A stretch of 64,000 nucleotides of DNA, taken from positions 23,249,123 to 23,313,122 of the forward strand of contig OY829648.1 in assembly GCA_963691815.1 (NCBI GenBank). Reading direction: 5' to 3'. Source of the stretch: Echiichthys vipera. Taxonomy: Eukaryota > Chordata > Actinopteri > Perciformes > Trachinidae. Each line of letters opens with the position of its first letter. Position 1 is the first letter of the stretch. A model generated the notes under the pieces. That model searched no databases and was not told the DNA's origin. It saw only the letters and a list, made by a program, of their open reading frames with translations. Positions 14,701 through 29,100 of the stretch are shown here, piece by piece. Both the position numbers and the translations under genes were made by a program.

Positions 14701-17098
14701 ATAAATTGAACCCATTAAACACAGCCTATTCTTCTGCTCAGATGGAAAACATTCACATTCAAGTTGAGCACTATTGTGACAAAGTAATAGTAAAGTAACA
14801 ATACCAATGATAGCTATACGGTACATTGCACCTATCAAAAACAAAATCAAAAAGTGCTTTACATTCATACATGTCCATACAGTTCACAGTACAGGTATTA
14901 TTTATTAGAAATAGAAAATGTGTTTGAAATTTGCTGTGAGGAAGAAAAAGATTACATGAAAATAAATCTGTTGAGAGCTAAAGTGTTGCATCTTTATCCA
15001 TTCCTTCTTAAACAGGCCACTTCTACATGCAGACTGATGCGTAGTCTGTAACTGAGGCATAATCCCTTGACACACTGCTGCCAAACTCAATTACAGGGAC
15101 TCTACTAGGGGACCTGATACAGGTCATCACAATCAAAGCTGCAGTCATGGCTACAAACTACTCTAGTAGGTAAATCTGAAATACAAGAGGTCACAGTATT
15201 TCTGTGTTTAACAACTGATTCAGTGATGCTGAAGCTGCATCTTGACAGCACAGTTTTAGACAATACAAAAAGCCCATATGATATATAATGTTTCCAGGAC
15301 AACACAATGCAACAGCATATTAATGTTACTGCGTCACACTGGTGTTGGGATTATTAGAGGTTGTGTTTGATATTATACTATGCTGCAACAGTGCAGATAT
15401 TATTGTAAGTAATTCACTTAGCTTTGATTTCTCCAGTCTCAATCCCATTTGTTATTTTTTACATGAGTGTCCACTAACTAAACACAGCTCCACAGTTGTT
15501 GCCAATAGCAAAACTGCTCATTTGAACTTTTAAAGAGAAAACAATGGACTGAGCAGCAGTTATTATCCTAAACTTAGAGGACTTCCAAACCATATATCAA
15601 GCTGGTGTTGACTTTTGGGATTATTATCACATTGTTATGTTTTCTACTGCTGTTCATTCATGAGTCCAGTGACTAAAGCAAAACAACTGAGTTGTTGAAT
15701 TTTTTCCCCCAAGAACACGTCAGCAAACAGTATCCCCATATTCCCATGTAGATTTTCTGCCTGGCCCCTCTCTGCCATAAACCATGGGCACAATTGGACA
15801 TGGAAGCAGTTTCTAAACCAGGTGGATAAATACTAACACCCACCACTGATGTACACAGCTGCTCACTGATGTTTGTAAGGTCTGACCACAATCCCCAATA
15901 ACAATATCAATAATGTTTTCAAAAGCCTAAAAAGTAAGGGTGGAAATAGAATCTCACGATTCAATTTTAATTTTGGACTCAAGATTCGATTAAAAATCGA
16001 CTCAATTCAAAATGATTCCTGATTTAAAATAAATTCTCGTAATTTCCTTCTTCTTTGGTGTTTATTGTCAGTTAGCTTAAAGCTGACATGTGCATTACCA
16101 CCACTACCTAATACGTTGACAATTCTGTCAGGCATGCAATATCCAGGGTATTTGTTCCCTACTAAAAAGTATGTAGGCGAATAAACGTCTCAGCTTACAG
16201 TAAAGAAGGGACCTATAGTTACAGCCTCACGTCAGCTTACACATATCTCAATCAGTGCCACAGAAGAGTTTACAGATTTGACATTTTGGAAATAAGAGCA
16301 CTGATATTGGATTGGTATGTTTTAATACTCCGAGTTCGACTTTGGGTAGAAAAATATAGGAAAAGAGTTGGATTGGCACATCTGTACAAACAATCAGTAC
16401 AAAAATATTACAAGAAACTTAAGTGTAAACGTGAAAAGGCTCACTTTTGACGTGTTACAGGGTCCGACTCTGTATGGTGGATATAAGGGGTCAAGATCTG
16501 CTCCAAGGTTTGCCTGTCAGACACCCTACAACAAGAGATAGATTATGAAAGAAAAAGCAAATTTGCAGGAAGATTTCTAAGTTTTGAACATCTAAATCAA
16601 TTCATATCAAATTAGAATGGATAACATCTTTGTGTAGCATTTACAATCCTGGACAAACACACAAAGATTTAAATGGTCAGTCTTGGCAAGTGGCACCTCA
16701 ATGGTCTATGTACTGATGAGATTCCAACAGCCACAAGCACTCCTTTTGAGTATTAAAACAGTATAGATAATTATCTTTTTGAATGGTTTATTATACAATA
16801 AATGACATGTTGTGTAACTTACCTCCTCCGACTGAACTCTGTGCTGCTCTGAGGAAAGATGAGCTTCAGGTGCCACAGGAACTGTTTTTCTCTAAATGAG
16901 ACACGGGGAAACTCATTTTTAGTTTCAGCTTATCAAAAGCAGTGTCTGATGCCTGTTGTTCACACAGAGATGAGGTCACCAGCACTCTCACAGTATTCCC
17001 TTCACAGTCAAACACAAATGTCCTTGTTTAAATTCAGAGCATAAAATGGATTCAAACTTAATCTGTCCAAGACAATACGCCTGGCTGCTTCCAAAATC

Positions 17099-17131
<33 letters not shown>

Positions 17132-20100
17132 CCAGAGTCACCATGGAGACTGTGACATATACACTCAATCTAGGACACCAGCTGGTGGATATCACATAAT
17201 GATCACTTCTTCTGGGGTAACGCTCTGGGCAGTAACTATTAAACGTGGTTGGGTTATTTTTTTGTGGTTGCTGGGCGCGCTCTACAACCTAACATTTATT
17301 CCCTAAACAGCTGCTGTGTTCATACCTACCAATGTCATCATGGTGCAGAAATAGCCAACAAAATGTAATATCAAAAAGTTTGGCAGACACTGTATGAATC
17401 AAACAAAATGGATGTATGCCCTTTTTTTTGTTACAGTAAGGGATTCATTACTAGTTGTTTTAATTTTTCCAGCCTTTACAGCAATTTGACATCACAGAAA
17501 AGCATTCCTATTGTTGCTGCCCCTGAGGAATATGATATAGTCTACTGCTACAGACATCAAGACATGCTCTTCAGCCATATACCCAACATACTGAGCTGAA
17601 CCTAACTACAAGGACTCGTGTTGACCAAGACCACAGAATTTGTCATACATTGGGTGGAGCCGTCATGAAGCCATTCTCCACCAGAGTAGAAGGATAGCAG
17701 GCCTTGGTGGATATGAAGGATGGAGATGAAATGTATAACGCAAAACATAATTGTAAGGCACATACAGGATAGCTTGTTATTAAGGCTCACCAAGAGAGAT
17801 TCAGAGCACAGTTTAAAGGTTTCTTTTGATATCTGTAATATAAAGATTTTTGTATCATAGACTGGTTCAACATTTGAGTTTGTATTGGACTTGTGTTTGG
17901 AATGGATCAGCAAAATACTGGCCAAATTAATACAACTATTTAAATATACAGTACAAGATGCATAGGAGATCAAAATTAGATAAAGTAAGAATACTTGATT
18001 GATTCTGAAACATACTTTTTTTTTTTTAATTCAGAATTTGATAGAATTTTCGCTGTAGCTATACCACTGCTGTACTAGCATGTTTTTTTTTAAATAACCA
18101 AGGCACTTCAACAAAAACATTTATTTTGTGGGGGAAAAAAGCAGTGAACAAAATTAGAGAAAAGTAACCATTGTGTCAGAAGAAAATATTTAAGCAATGT
18201 TTGCTTAGGGCTATAGGATTCAAAAATGAATAGGAAGTATAGAGGCCACGGCTTTGAATGACTTTAGCACAACATCACTAGTTTCTCACACTGCTCTGGT
18301 TTGATCTTGGTCCATTCTTCTTGCAGTCTCTTCCACAGTTCAGTAACTGTAGTGGGTTTCTTAGTCATTACTTTGTCGCCAAGGATTTTCCACAGATTCT
18401 CTATGGGGTTTAGCAGTGTGAGAAACTAGTGATGTCCTGTGGGCGCAGAAGTCATTCAAAGCAAGGGCCTCTACACTTCCTATTCATTTTTGAATCCTAT
18501 AGCCCTGAGAAAACATTGTTTAATCTTCTCTTCTGACACAATGGTCACTGTTCTCTAATTTTGCTCACTCCACAGAGTAGGCCCTGAGTATGTTGATAGA
18601 AAAAATCAAGTGTCTCCTGGATAGGAACAACTGTGTGGGAGCTGTCTTCCTAGATCTTAAAAGGGCCTTTGACACTGTTGACCATCGAGTACTGTTAACT
18701 AAGCTGTCAAAATACAATTTTTCTACACAGGCCCTTAATTGGTTTAGATCATATCTTGCAGATAGAAAGCAGTGTGTGGTGGTCAGCGGTGTCAAATCCC
18801 CTTACCTGGACTGTCCAGTAGGGGTCCCTCAAGGTTCCATACTTGGACCTATTTTGTTTTCAGTTTATATTAACAATTTATTTGATGTCTGTAAGGGTGT
18901 AAATGCACAGTTGTACGCTGATGATGCAGTGATTTTCACCTATGCAAAAAACACCACAGAGGCTGCTCAAATACTCACGACAGCAATGTCTCATTCAGGG
19001 CTGGCTCACTGACTCATGCCTTTCTTTAAATGTTAAAAAAAGTGTCTGTATGTATTTTGCTAAAAAGGCAGCCAAATGCTGATCATTCTGGTATCTTTCT
19101 CGGAGGGGAGGAGCTCACTTTAGTGAGTGAGTTCAGATACTTGGGAGTTATCCTGGACTCGACACTCTCATTTAGGAAACACATCAAAAAAGTGTCTAAC
19201 TGTCAAATACAACCTGGCAAATTTCAAACAGATTAGGAATTCATTACCCACCAGTGCAGCTCTGATGTTTTTACACTGTATGATCCTCTCACATATAGAC
19301 TACTGCTTCACAAGCTGGTCACTGGCATGTACGACAGCACTTAAACCAATACACACTCTATAAAAGATTAAAAAAAAACTCTATAAAAGATTAAAAAAAA
19401 CCTTCTCCTACCACATCTGCAAGACTCTTAAAAAAGAAAAGAAGATATGCTGAAAAACTACATTATCATTGGCAATGAGTTGCTCTACTTGACCTTGTAT
19501 TTTTTGGCAGCAGGCATGGTTCTGGTGCAGGTGAGGTTGAAAACAGAAACAGGATGGGTAGGAGGTGTTCCAAAGTTGCATAGTACGCGCAGAACTGGCA
19601 GACCACCCAATGAAAGGTGGTTATGAGTTTCCACTTAGCCAGAAGAGGGTGAAGGGGTAGAGCCGTAGGCTGCAGCAGACATGTTGGGAGTGAAAACTGA
19701 GTGAAAACAAGGAACTGGGAGGAGATTCCCTACGCAACTGTAGACGTACCTGACACCTCTAACCTCTGAGTCAGAGGAATTTATATATTTTATCAGTTTC
19801 TTCTTGAGTGTATTGGTGTGTGTGTGCATGTGTATATGTGTATGTGTGCAGGTGTGCACGTGTGTGTACGTGCAGGCAAATGAGGGTGGAGCACCAGGTG
19901 TGATGCCATTATACTGTCATTACAGCAAATGGAAACTATGTCTTTCAATGGAAAAGGGGCTTGCCCAAAGATGCATGCAATCGTTTCAGTCAAGGCCAGA
20001 GTGCATACCTGGGATAAGTGCCATCATTCATTGTTGGAGGAAAAAGAGGAGAGAAAAAGTCAAAACAGAAGCATCAACAGTTGAGGACGACTGCCCTGAA

Positions 20101-23100
20101 TACCAGAAACTGCTGAAAAATAACAGGTCTCAGAGCCTAGTCCTTCAACAGCTTTAGGGCCTTAAGCAATGCATTTAGACCCTAAGGGAGAGCAAATAGT
20201 AAAAACCTTGTTGTGCAAGGCAGTTCCCGTGAATGAATATGAAGCCGTACAATTCCCGCTGAAAACATGCCTGTTTAAAAAGATTAAGCGCTTAAACAAC
20301 ACAAAGTTATGTGGAAAGGTTTATAACCTCAACAGAATCCCATGCAGTAAGCTATCTGCTACCTTACATGGCCTGCATTAAAAGGCATTTTCTCCTTCAA
20401 GGGGGATTATTTAGCCAGCTTGTTGGACCACAAGAACTAAGCCCAACCAAATAAAAAAGGATTGGCATATGGCCAGAAAAGAGTGGGGAAAAAATGTAAA
20501 CATGTTTAATTATTAATATTTTACGAGTGATTAACTGCTTGATGCTAGGGGGGAAAATGTTTTCCTTCAATTCTCTCAGTTCACGACTGGATACTGAATG
20601 GCTATTAACTGGTAACTGTATGTGCATGCATTGTTTTGTCTCTAAAACCTCAGTGACCTGAGTAAAAATTACCTTGGAGGTTTAAAATAATTTCCAGCAC
20701 CCTGAGTTGTTTAGAGAGGATGGAAGTGGTCATCTCTTGCTGCTGCCAAAAAGTTGGCCCCACATACAGAGGCTAAGCCCTCACCACGGAGGTCTAGGTT
20801 CAACTCCAATCCAGGACCTCTGCTGTCGCAACCTCTCTCTTCCCCCCATTTCCTATCAAGCTTTAGCTCACGGCATAAAAAGTCACTATTTCACATTAAA
20901 AACAATCTATCGTCATGTTCACTAATGGCTAAATTAGTCATCCTTGCCGCGAAGAGCTCTATAAGTCCAACATCCAAAATACATGGGGAACTGACATGCA
21001 GTTACATAGGTGGGGTCCGGCTGGGATTATTACCTGCTACACAGACTCCATCGGTAGCATGTTGTTGCTGCCAGCTTCAGTGTGTGCATATTGAATTTTA
21101 ATGCAGTTGATTCTGCAGGGTTTGAAAGCTGTGCTGCACTCTGGTACAATGATGTATCTTAATAATTTTTTATAAGATTGCACTTGTTTTTTACACATTC
21201 TATGTAATTTTTACTATTTCGGGGCTGTGTAGCCACGCAAAGAGAGAACTATAGTAAAAATAGAGCTGAGCTGAGCATTACGGAGCTGTTATGCAGCCCA
21301 TGTATTTTGGGTGGGGTGTCATAATTCTCCAAATCTACAATTTGATTACATTTTTCGATGTTGAGATCACCAGTTAATTCAATTTTAGATTTAAACATTT
21401 TTTAGCACTGACAACTATGGCACAATGACAGTGAGAGACAATTTGCAAGATGTACAGGAATGTCCCATGAGTTTAAGATGGGCACCTGAATGTCTCGTGA
21501 AGTTCCATTGGAGCCGACACACTTTACCATTTGTTTACATACTTAGCACAGCCTACAATTATTGCGATTGGTTTAAAGAAATACAAACAAGCCAGGGAGT
21601 TTTTTTCATGTCCTAGAATGATAAGCTGGAGAAGCCCGACTATACTCCTGCACTGACAGTGTTGTTGAAGTATGTCGGACAATGCGAGACTAGGTGTCTA
21701 GTGAGTAATAGCTTTGCTTTCCTCTTCACGAATCTGACTACAAAATTATAAGGGTACAAATGGTGATGAGGGAAATGCATCATTAACATCTTACGCAAAT
21801 AACTGCAAAGCACTTATAATTAGCATTTCACAATTAAACTCTTGCCTGACTGTCTGCATCCAGGAGGGAAAAATATAGCAGACTAAGAGGAGGATGGATG
21901 AATTCGTTAGCAAAAACACACTCTCTTGATTAAGTAAGCCATTGAAGTTGCTCTGGCGATTAACACTAGAGAGTAGAGAGCCTGGCTGGTGGTCTGGCAG
22001 TCAGAGCACATCCATCTGGCTGGATTAAGGATTGGACCGATTCAACAAAAATGGTTCAGTATATGAAACCATATGTCCGTTCTATCTGCCTGGCTGAGGT
22101 AGAAGCCAGGATTTGGGTGGCAAGTGGATGCCAGTGGACTTAGATGACAGGACTTTGGGGCCTCTCGACTGAGATACAACAAATAAATCCAGTATTCAAA
22201 GCCATGTGCTACCTCAGAGGGTGGAGTGGCAGAAGGGCTGATGAACGAAAGGGAGAGGAGACAAAGATTACAAGCAGCTGTATCGTAAGACTCTGTCTTT
22301 AAGTCCTGGCTTGAGCCTGAGTTGCTGGATAAATGCCGCAATGTTAAGTCATGGGTCTGTTTTCCCTGAAAAACTCAGAACACACTCCCCCCATCAAGCC
22401 TAGAGGCAAGAAAAATGATGTGGAGGGTCAAAAAGCCCAGACACACCAATCCAACATCAAAGACCAAGTGGTGACGAAGGTTGACTGTCACAGCGCCCGT
22501 GTCTCGCCCAAAAAGTTGCTCTCAAATACACTGGAAAGACTATGGCAAACTAGGACAGTACCAGCAGGCGGCTGGTGTCTGTCATTCAAAAACAGAAACT
22601 GAAAGACCATCATAACGGATTCAAGACACTAGTTAGCCAGTTAGCACATAAACACAACCCAATGTTGAAATAACAAATGATATTTACTGTGCAAAAGCAA
22701 ACATTAACAAACAATTAGTTTGTTTTCAATCTCACGGCCTCTTAACTTTAGCAATGTGTTTACTTTCCTAATTCTGTTTCTTTTCTCATGCACTCATTGA
22801 CTTAAGCTGATCAGAGTGATTTCTCTCACTAATTGGCTCCACTGCCAATTCGATATGCTGAAGTGGCCGCTGACAAGGGACACACAGCGAAATCTAGGGC
22901 GACGTTCAACTTTGACCAGCGGCCGACTGTCGATCTGATGTGTCAAGGCCTTTAGTATGCATGTGTACGTAAAAGGAACAACTATTAGTCTGCAGCAATG
23001 CTAGCACCGATGAGGCTGTCATGATCATTATGTGGGAGAAAAAAGATTGTTGAAAGGTTGACTAATGGAGAAACATTTCCCTTAGTCTGCTAGAGTCTTA

Positions 23101-26100
23101 CCAATAACTGGGCAAGAACATACATTTGGGTTTGATGTGGGTTTGATGTGATAGGCATTGCCTTTAGGCATCCCGACCAAAACTGACACGTTGGGCTAGT
23201 GGAAAATTGAATCGGTGCTAGATAAAGTCAGAGGATCAATCCTAATGACCTGAATTGTCCTTTGAGAACTGTGAATATTAATTAATCTAAAAGATGTTAA
23301 TATAATTTGCAAATGTAGCCGCCTTAATGTGGCTTAGAAAATCAGAAAGGTTCATAGCCAAGTCATTAACACCAAACTACTGTCCAATAACAAAACCCTG
23401 AAATGAATTTGAACAACACAAAACTTCAGTATTTTTTAAGTTATTTCAGTTTATATTCTCTCTAATCCATGCAGAACATTCACATTTCTGGTTAATTAAC
23501 AGTTTGGAATTTCACTTAGTGCCAGAGAGCCACCTGTAGCCTACAGTTATGTGTCCAATTGTGATGACAGCATTTGCAACACTGATGAAACTGCTGCTTG
23601 CCATTCTGATGTGAGGTTTGCCTCAGATGACAACAGACATAGACTCTGCTCTGAATCAGCAGTGGTTAATCAAACCAATTACAAGAAGCAGGGTGTCTGC
23701 TGGAGTCTTAGAAACATTTGACCAAAGCTGCTGCTGATTGTTTCATTTCAACTTAATTTCTGGAAAGTAGAAATCTTGGTGAACAACCCACTATTACCTT
23801 GCACAGCAGCTGAATTCTCAGAATAACACAAGATCATGCGATAATTACAGGTTCACGTCACACAACAATCCATCTTGTTAGGCTCAAAGTAATACGTACT
23901 AAAATGGCATTAATCATCTTAATAATCACATCAGATTAATAAGTCTATCACTATCACATTGCTACAGGCCCATAGTGTCACAGTAGACATATCTCCTCAG
24001 TTCACTAGGTCCAGGAATTAAATGATTACATTTACATTTTTTTCCTTAAATTTATCAACAAGTAGCACTTGATTTTTGAGCTCAATGTTATTCAACACCT
24101 GTCAATATCAGAGAACCAAATTAAGTTTCGAACCCAGAGAGCTGGGTTAATTGAGGCTGATTCCCAATATATGGTAGATTAACATACATGGCACAAATCC
24201 AATGCTTCTCATATTACTAATTATCTCAAGTTATTATAGAAATATGTGCAATTATTATCCACAGTAACTGCTTCTGCAATGTGTTGTCTGGTCCACCCAA
24301 GCACTCTCTGAGGAAAATGCCCTGCCATGCCAGGGTGAGGCTGTAGAAAACACAATTCCACCCCAACACAGCTACTCCCAATGTTCTGCCAAGTGCCAGC
24401 TATTATAGCTACCCTCCAAGGACTGGACCAGTCTGTGATTTTGCATCAATCCCTTTACTGTTTGTATGTTGTTTTTGAAATTAGTCCCTGGCAAAAGGTG
24501 CTAAGTTGCATAGACATTATTTTGCGTACAAACATTTAATCAAAGAGACACATGCTCACAAACAAACACAGACCATCAGCAGGCATGAAAGCCCTTTAGT
24601 TAGCTGTCTGCCAGTAATGATCCTTCTCTGGCAGCGTGAGTGCGTAGCATGAATATGTCGCTAACCAGCTGCAGTCACAATGCTCACACATCTGCTTTTT
24701 ATATTATGTGCTTGGTAAATTCTGAAGCACATTCTCTCTCGATCCCTCACAATTTATTGTATACCTTTCATCCCATCCCTTGTGTCCATTTGCTGGTCTC
24801 GGAATGGGACACTGTTGCGGTTAGTTGAAAACTCTTCGTCGTGTGAGACATAGTGAAACTAACCAGACTAAACAAAGAAATAAAGCTGTGCAGCTGGCCA
24901 AAGATTCCTCTATGGATACTGCAGCAGCAAAAGCATACAGATTCTTTTTGTGACTTTTGCTGGAGCAGTTATGGAAATTTAGCACATTTTCCACATTGTT
25001 GAACCTTTGTAAAATAACAAAAACTTGACAGACATTTTGTCCTCATCCTACAAAACCTTTGTGTCCCATCTGACAAGTGTTGAGTTTGGAGTGAGGAGTA
25101 TGGGACTGGAGGTTGGGCAGAATATGCTACTACAACCCGATATAATCTTCCTCATCCTGAAATGTGACATGCACATTTAACTCACTGCCTGCAATAAGAC
25201 CAGAGAGAGACATGACAGAGTGGGAGACTTTAAGGATGGAAAAGAAGGTGGTGAAAGGGAAAGTAACAACATTAAACCAGCTGTAGGGACTGATAAAAGG
25301 ATTCTTTTTAGTGGCGATCCAGATTGGCATCCAATTTTGTCCCTGGGCATTTCAGACAAGTAAAACTTTAATATGCAGTTCAAAAGCCCCCCCCCCCCTC
25401 AGTATTCTTCCACAGAGGGATTAGATTGGCAGGGCTCAGCCTCAAAAGAAATGGGAAATGAGTGGCAGAAGGTTGTCCAAGGAGGGAGAAAAGATGCCAG
25501 ACATGACCAGACCACCAGTAGAACTTGGAAAAGTGTCTGAGTGAAAGAATTGGATACTACTTCAGGCTCTAAAGGAAGCAAAAAGCATAACTCTCTAAAT
25601 TACTGCAAGCCTGCAAAGTTGACCACACTGAAACAATTTCTCTCAAAATCATTAAAGGACCAGCTGTGGAAGTGTTATATCATTATGTGTGTTAAGGGTC
25701 ATTTAAATGATAAAATAATCATAGAAATGTTATTTCTAAAAAAAAAAAATCTCATTATATTTTATTAATTGCTTAATGTTACTGTGAGCCTCCGTTTTTG
25801 TGAGTGTGATCACTGACTTCAGTCAATGACACCTGGGCTATCCAGCTACAACACAGTGAAACACATGAAAAGACTTTTTGGGAAAATATAAAATATTTTA
25901 TAATGAAGAAACTAGCCTGCGACAAATTTCAGATGCGGTCAACACCTGCCAACCTTCTCTGAAATCTCATCTGCATCACATACATAGCTTCTGTAGAGAA
26001 AGTGACATTTTTTTCAATCTTTTGGTTGGACTACTGATTCTATACTTTCTAATTTAAAGAGAATCAACCTACTGGTGATAAACGTAAAGATGCCAATACA

Positions 26101-29100
26101 TTTTTAAGTTTAATAAAACAACATGCCTTCATAATGTATAGTAATGAATAACTATGTAATGCTATGTAATTTATTATTACGGAATGTGAAACCCATGTAG
26201 CATATCTAAGGTTTTTAATTACCTAATCCTGTAATAGTTTAGGGGTTGTTCCTGTAACTGAGGTAATATTATAATGGAGGAGATACACTGCAGTTGTTCA
26301 GTGATGGTTTGTCCGCAGCATGGAATACGTTGCCATTGATTCTCAGCACAAAGACTTTGTGTCTGTGCGATGTTTAGAAGCAGCAAAGATACTGAAACTG
26401 AACACATATGACAAGGGTAAAAAGAGGGACTACAAATCAGCAGATTGAAAGGGTCTCCTCCTGTATAGGGAAAGTCTGTAATCCCTTCGTAAACCTCAAC
26501 TCTTTTCAGAGATTGGTGGGCTAATGTCAATAACACAACTCAGAAGCCTAAGAAAAAATATCGTTCACACGTTTAACCGACATGGGTAAATATGCACTGA
26601 CTTTCATTATCATGCATCATGAGTGCCATAAGACAACCTGAAAAGAGCCTGCCATAGACACAACTGCTGTTAGGGCTTAACAAGAGTGCCATCCTGTGGT
26701 AAAGTAAAACATCACTAATCAGAAGCTCATTTTGCACCAGACTAAGACCTAACTTCACCAGAAAACTTGAAGTGGTGCAGCTCTAATGCAAATCCAAACA
26801 CCAATGTTGTTTTATTAACACTACTTGTGTTCCATCTTTTCTGAATGATATTTAATAAATTCATAATTATTCATATATTTCGTTGTGGTCATAATAAATG
26901 CTTCTTAGACAAAGCTTCAGTGTCACTCAATTAAATTAACAATCAAACAATCAAAGTTATTTCAATCTCACATATTGTTGAAGACCGTGGAGTTTTCTTT
27001 GCTCTTAGTGAAGGTGATGGGGAGGAACTTTAATGTCATAGTCATCTTTCTGGCGTTGGCTGCCAGTCTCTTTGCCTGTAAAACACAATATTTAAGATAG
27101 TACAGTATTAAGGCTTTAGTATTAAGCAAAACCAACAAACACATTAAGATTCATAAAAGCAAACACAACAAGCCATCAGACCCTTAACAAAGATCGCACA
27201 GCAGCATGCCTCAGACAAAACAACTGTCTTGCGAGACAGAATGTAACAGAAAGCTTCTAATCTTAGCCTTGAACAGATTTTTTGCAACCAAACAGTGGCT
27301 GACATGTTTCAGCATCTTCTCTAAGAGACACATAGGTCTAAATACCAAACATGTTCTGCATCAATAAATGACAGTGCATGTTTTTTTTTTATTAACATTT
27401 AAACCAAAGATGACCTGAACTACTTCTTGTTGGCCTCACCTAAACTTGAACGTCTTTTCTCTCTGGCACTCATGTAACTCCTGCATGATCTTAGATCAGT
27501 GGGTAGTGAGAGTCAGTAAAATATTTATTAAGACGGTATGGCTATATAAGGCTACTACACATTACTGAACTTGCAATGTTCTGGGGGAAAACCCTTTGCC
27601 TCTAAAAATCCCATAAAAGAATATGAATTACCCCAAGCTATCAAATATCACGTTGTCACGTAGCGACAGTACAGGTGAAAGCTGGCAGGGGCACGGAATA
27701 TTACATAAATGAATGTCTGTGGTTTGGAGCAACAGCAGTAAGTATTACATAAGCAATTTTGCAGCCGCAAATTATACATTTTAAAAGAGGAGTCATAAAA
27801 GCAAAAAGAGAAATATTCAGATGATTCTGTAGTTATGTGTATTAGTTATCTAATTTAATATAAAACTGGAACCTGACATGTTCAGTATGCTGCATATCCC
27901 ACCGCATGCATCTCTTTCTAATACGCGTTCAGGTTGTTTCTGAAAAGGAGCTGTACTACAGACAATCACACTAATTTATTTTCTCTCAATAAAAGTCGTT
28001 AGCTTGACATTCTGGGCCAGTATTGATCTGTTTTGGACTTAGGAAAGGGATAGTAATCCTTCACTTTTACTACTATTTGTAAACATACAAAAAGAGAGGG
28101 AATATTTTAGATGATTGCAGTACAGGAAGAGGTCAGTACAGTTGATGAGAAATAGTTTGGAGTGATTGTAGAAAGCATCATCAGTCGTGTTAGCGAAAGA
28201 GTATGCATAACTCAGAATAGGGTTGTTGTAGCCTACGATTTGCCTTTGATTGCATTCATAAGGCTTACAATCGACAAGAATAAAGCTGGCACTGATCACA
28301 TAAGAGCTCTCTAACTCTTCGGTGCATGTAGGATTTAGTTGCTTGATAATAGGGATGGGCACGTAAGCAAGTATGCTCTTTGCAGCATTCTTAGGAGCTT
28401 GATAAATTCGGGCCCTAGTCTTTAGATGGAGTGCACAGTGTCGGGTCACTCTGTTCTTCTCTCTGGATTAAAGAGGTTCAGTTTGTGAAAATCTCTAAGC
28501 TTTTAAATCTTACCCTGTATTAACTTTCAATTTAGCTATGATTTGGTGCTGAGATAGATTTTTCACCACTCAGAGGAATAGTCTTCGCTGAACAGTTATG
28601 AACTGTTGCTTTGTTCAAAGCAAACACATGAGCAGTAGTGACAACAATACAGAAAGGACCATCTGGTTTTAGTTCTTAAGTACCAAAAACAATTCACACT
28701 GGATTTCACAAACATACATATGTTATCATTTGAATGAAATAAAGCAACTACTTGAGAATATCTTATCTAATGATGTGAGAATGGTATGTTTAGACATAGA
28801 CTATATTTCTATTTTGTACAAAAAATCTTTAAGGAACTAAAAAATTGGATTCATGAGAATGTTAAGTTTGTTCTTGAATAAGATTCACCAACTGAAAACA
28901 CTCTTGTTAGCTTTGAATAAACGATGAAAACCAATTGACCACCATTATTGTTTTCTACAGTATTTCTTCAGTTTTAAATGTGTTTGGTGCATCTTATCCC
29001 TCATAAAACAATTACAAAGCTGATTTTTTAAAAGTATTTTAAATCAAGCATTGTTTATATCCATGTTTACTAGTTTACAGTCTTCTTCTGCCCTGTCTTT

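Larger units (their letters stand above)
16892..26971. other. znhit6 intron 5
   Basis: A 10-kb intron with a TG microsatellite, a Tc1-like MITE, a LINE reverse-transcriptase remnant and a SINE-like copy (each listed). From about 21 kb to 26.9 kb I see nothing beyond short chance frames. Confidence 0.5.

Noticed and set aside
19804..20157. 117-codon frame rich in Cys and Val
   Set aside because: Driven by a TG/CA-type low-complexity stretch at its start.
28039..28449. 136-codon minus-strand frame
   Set aside because: No motif, no homology I recognise, lies in a znhit6 intron; likely chance.
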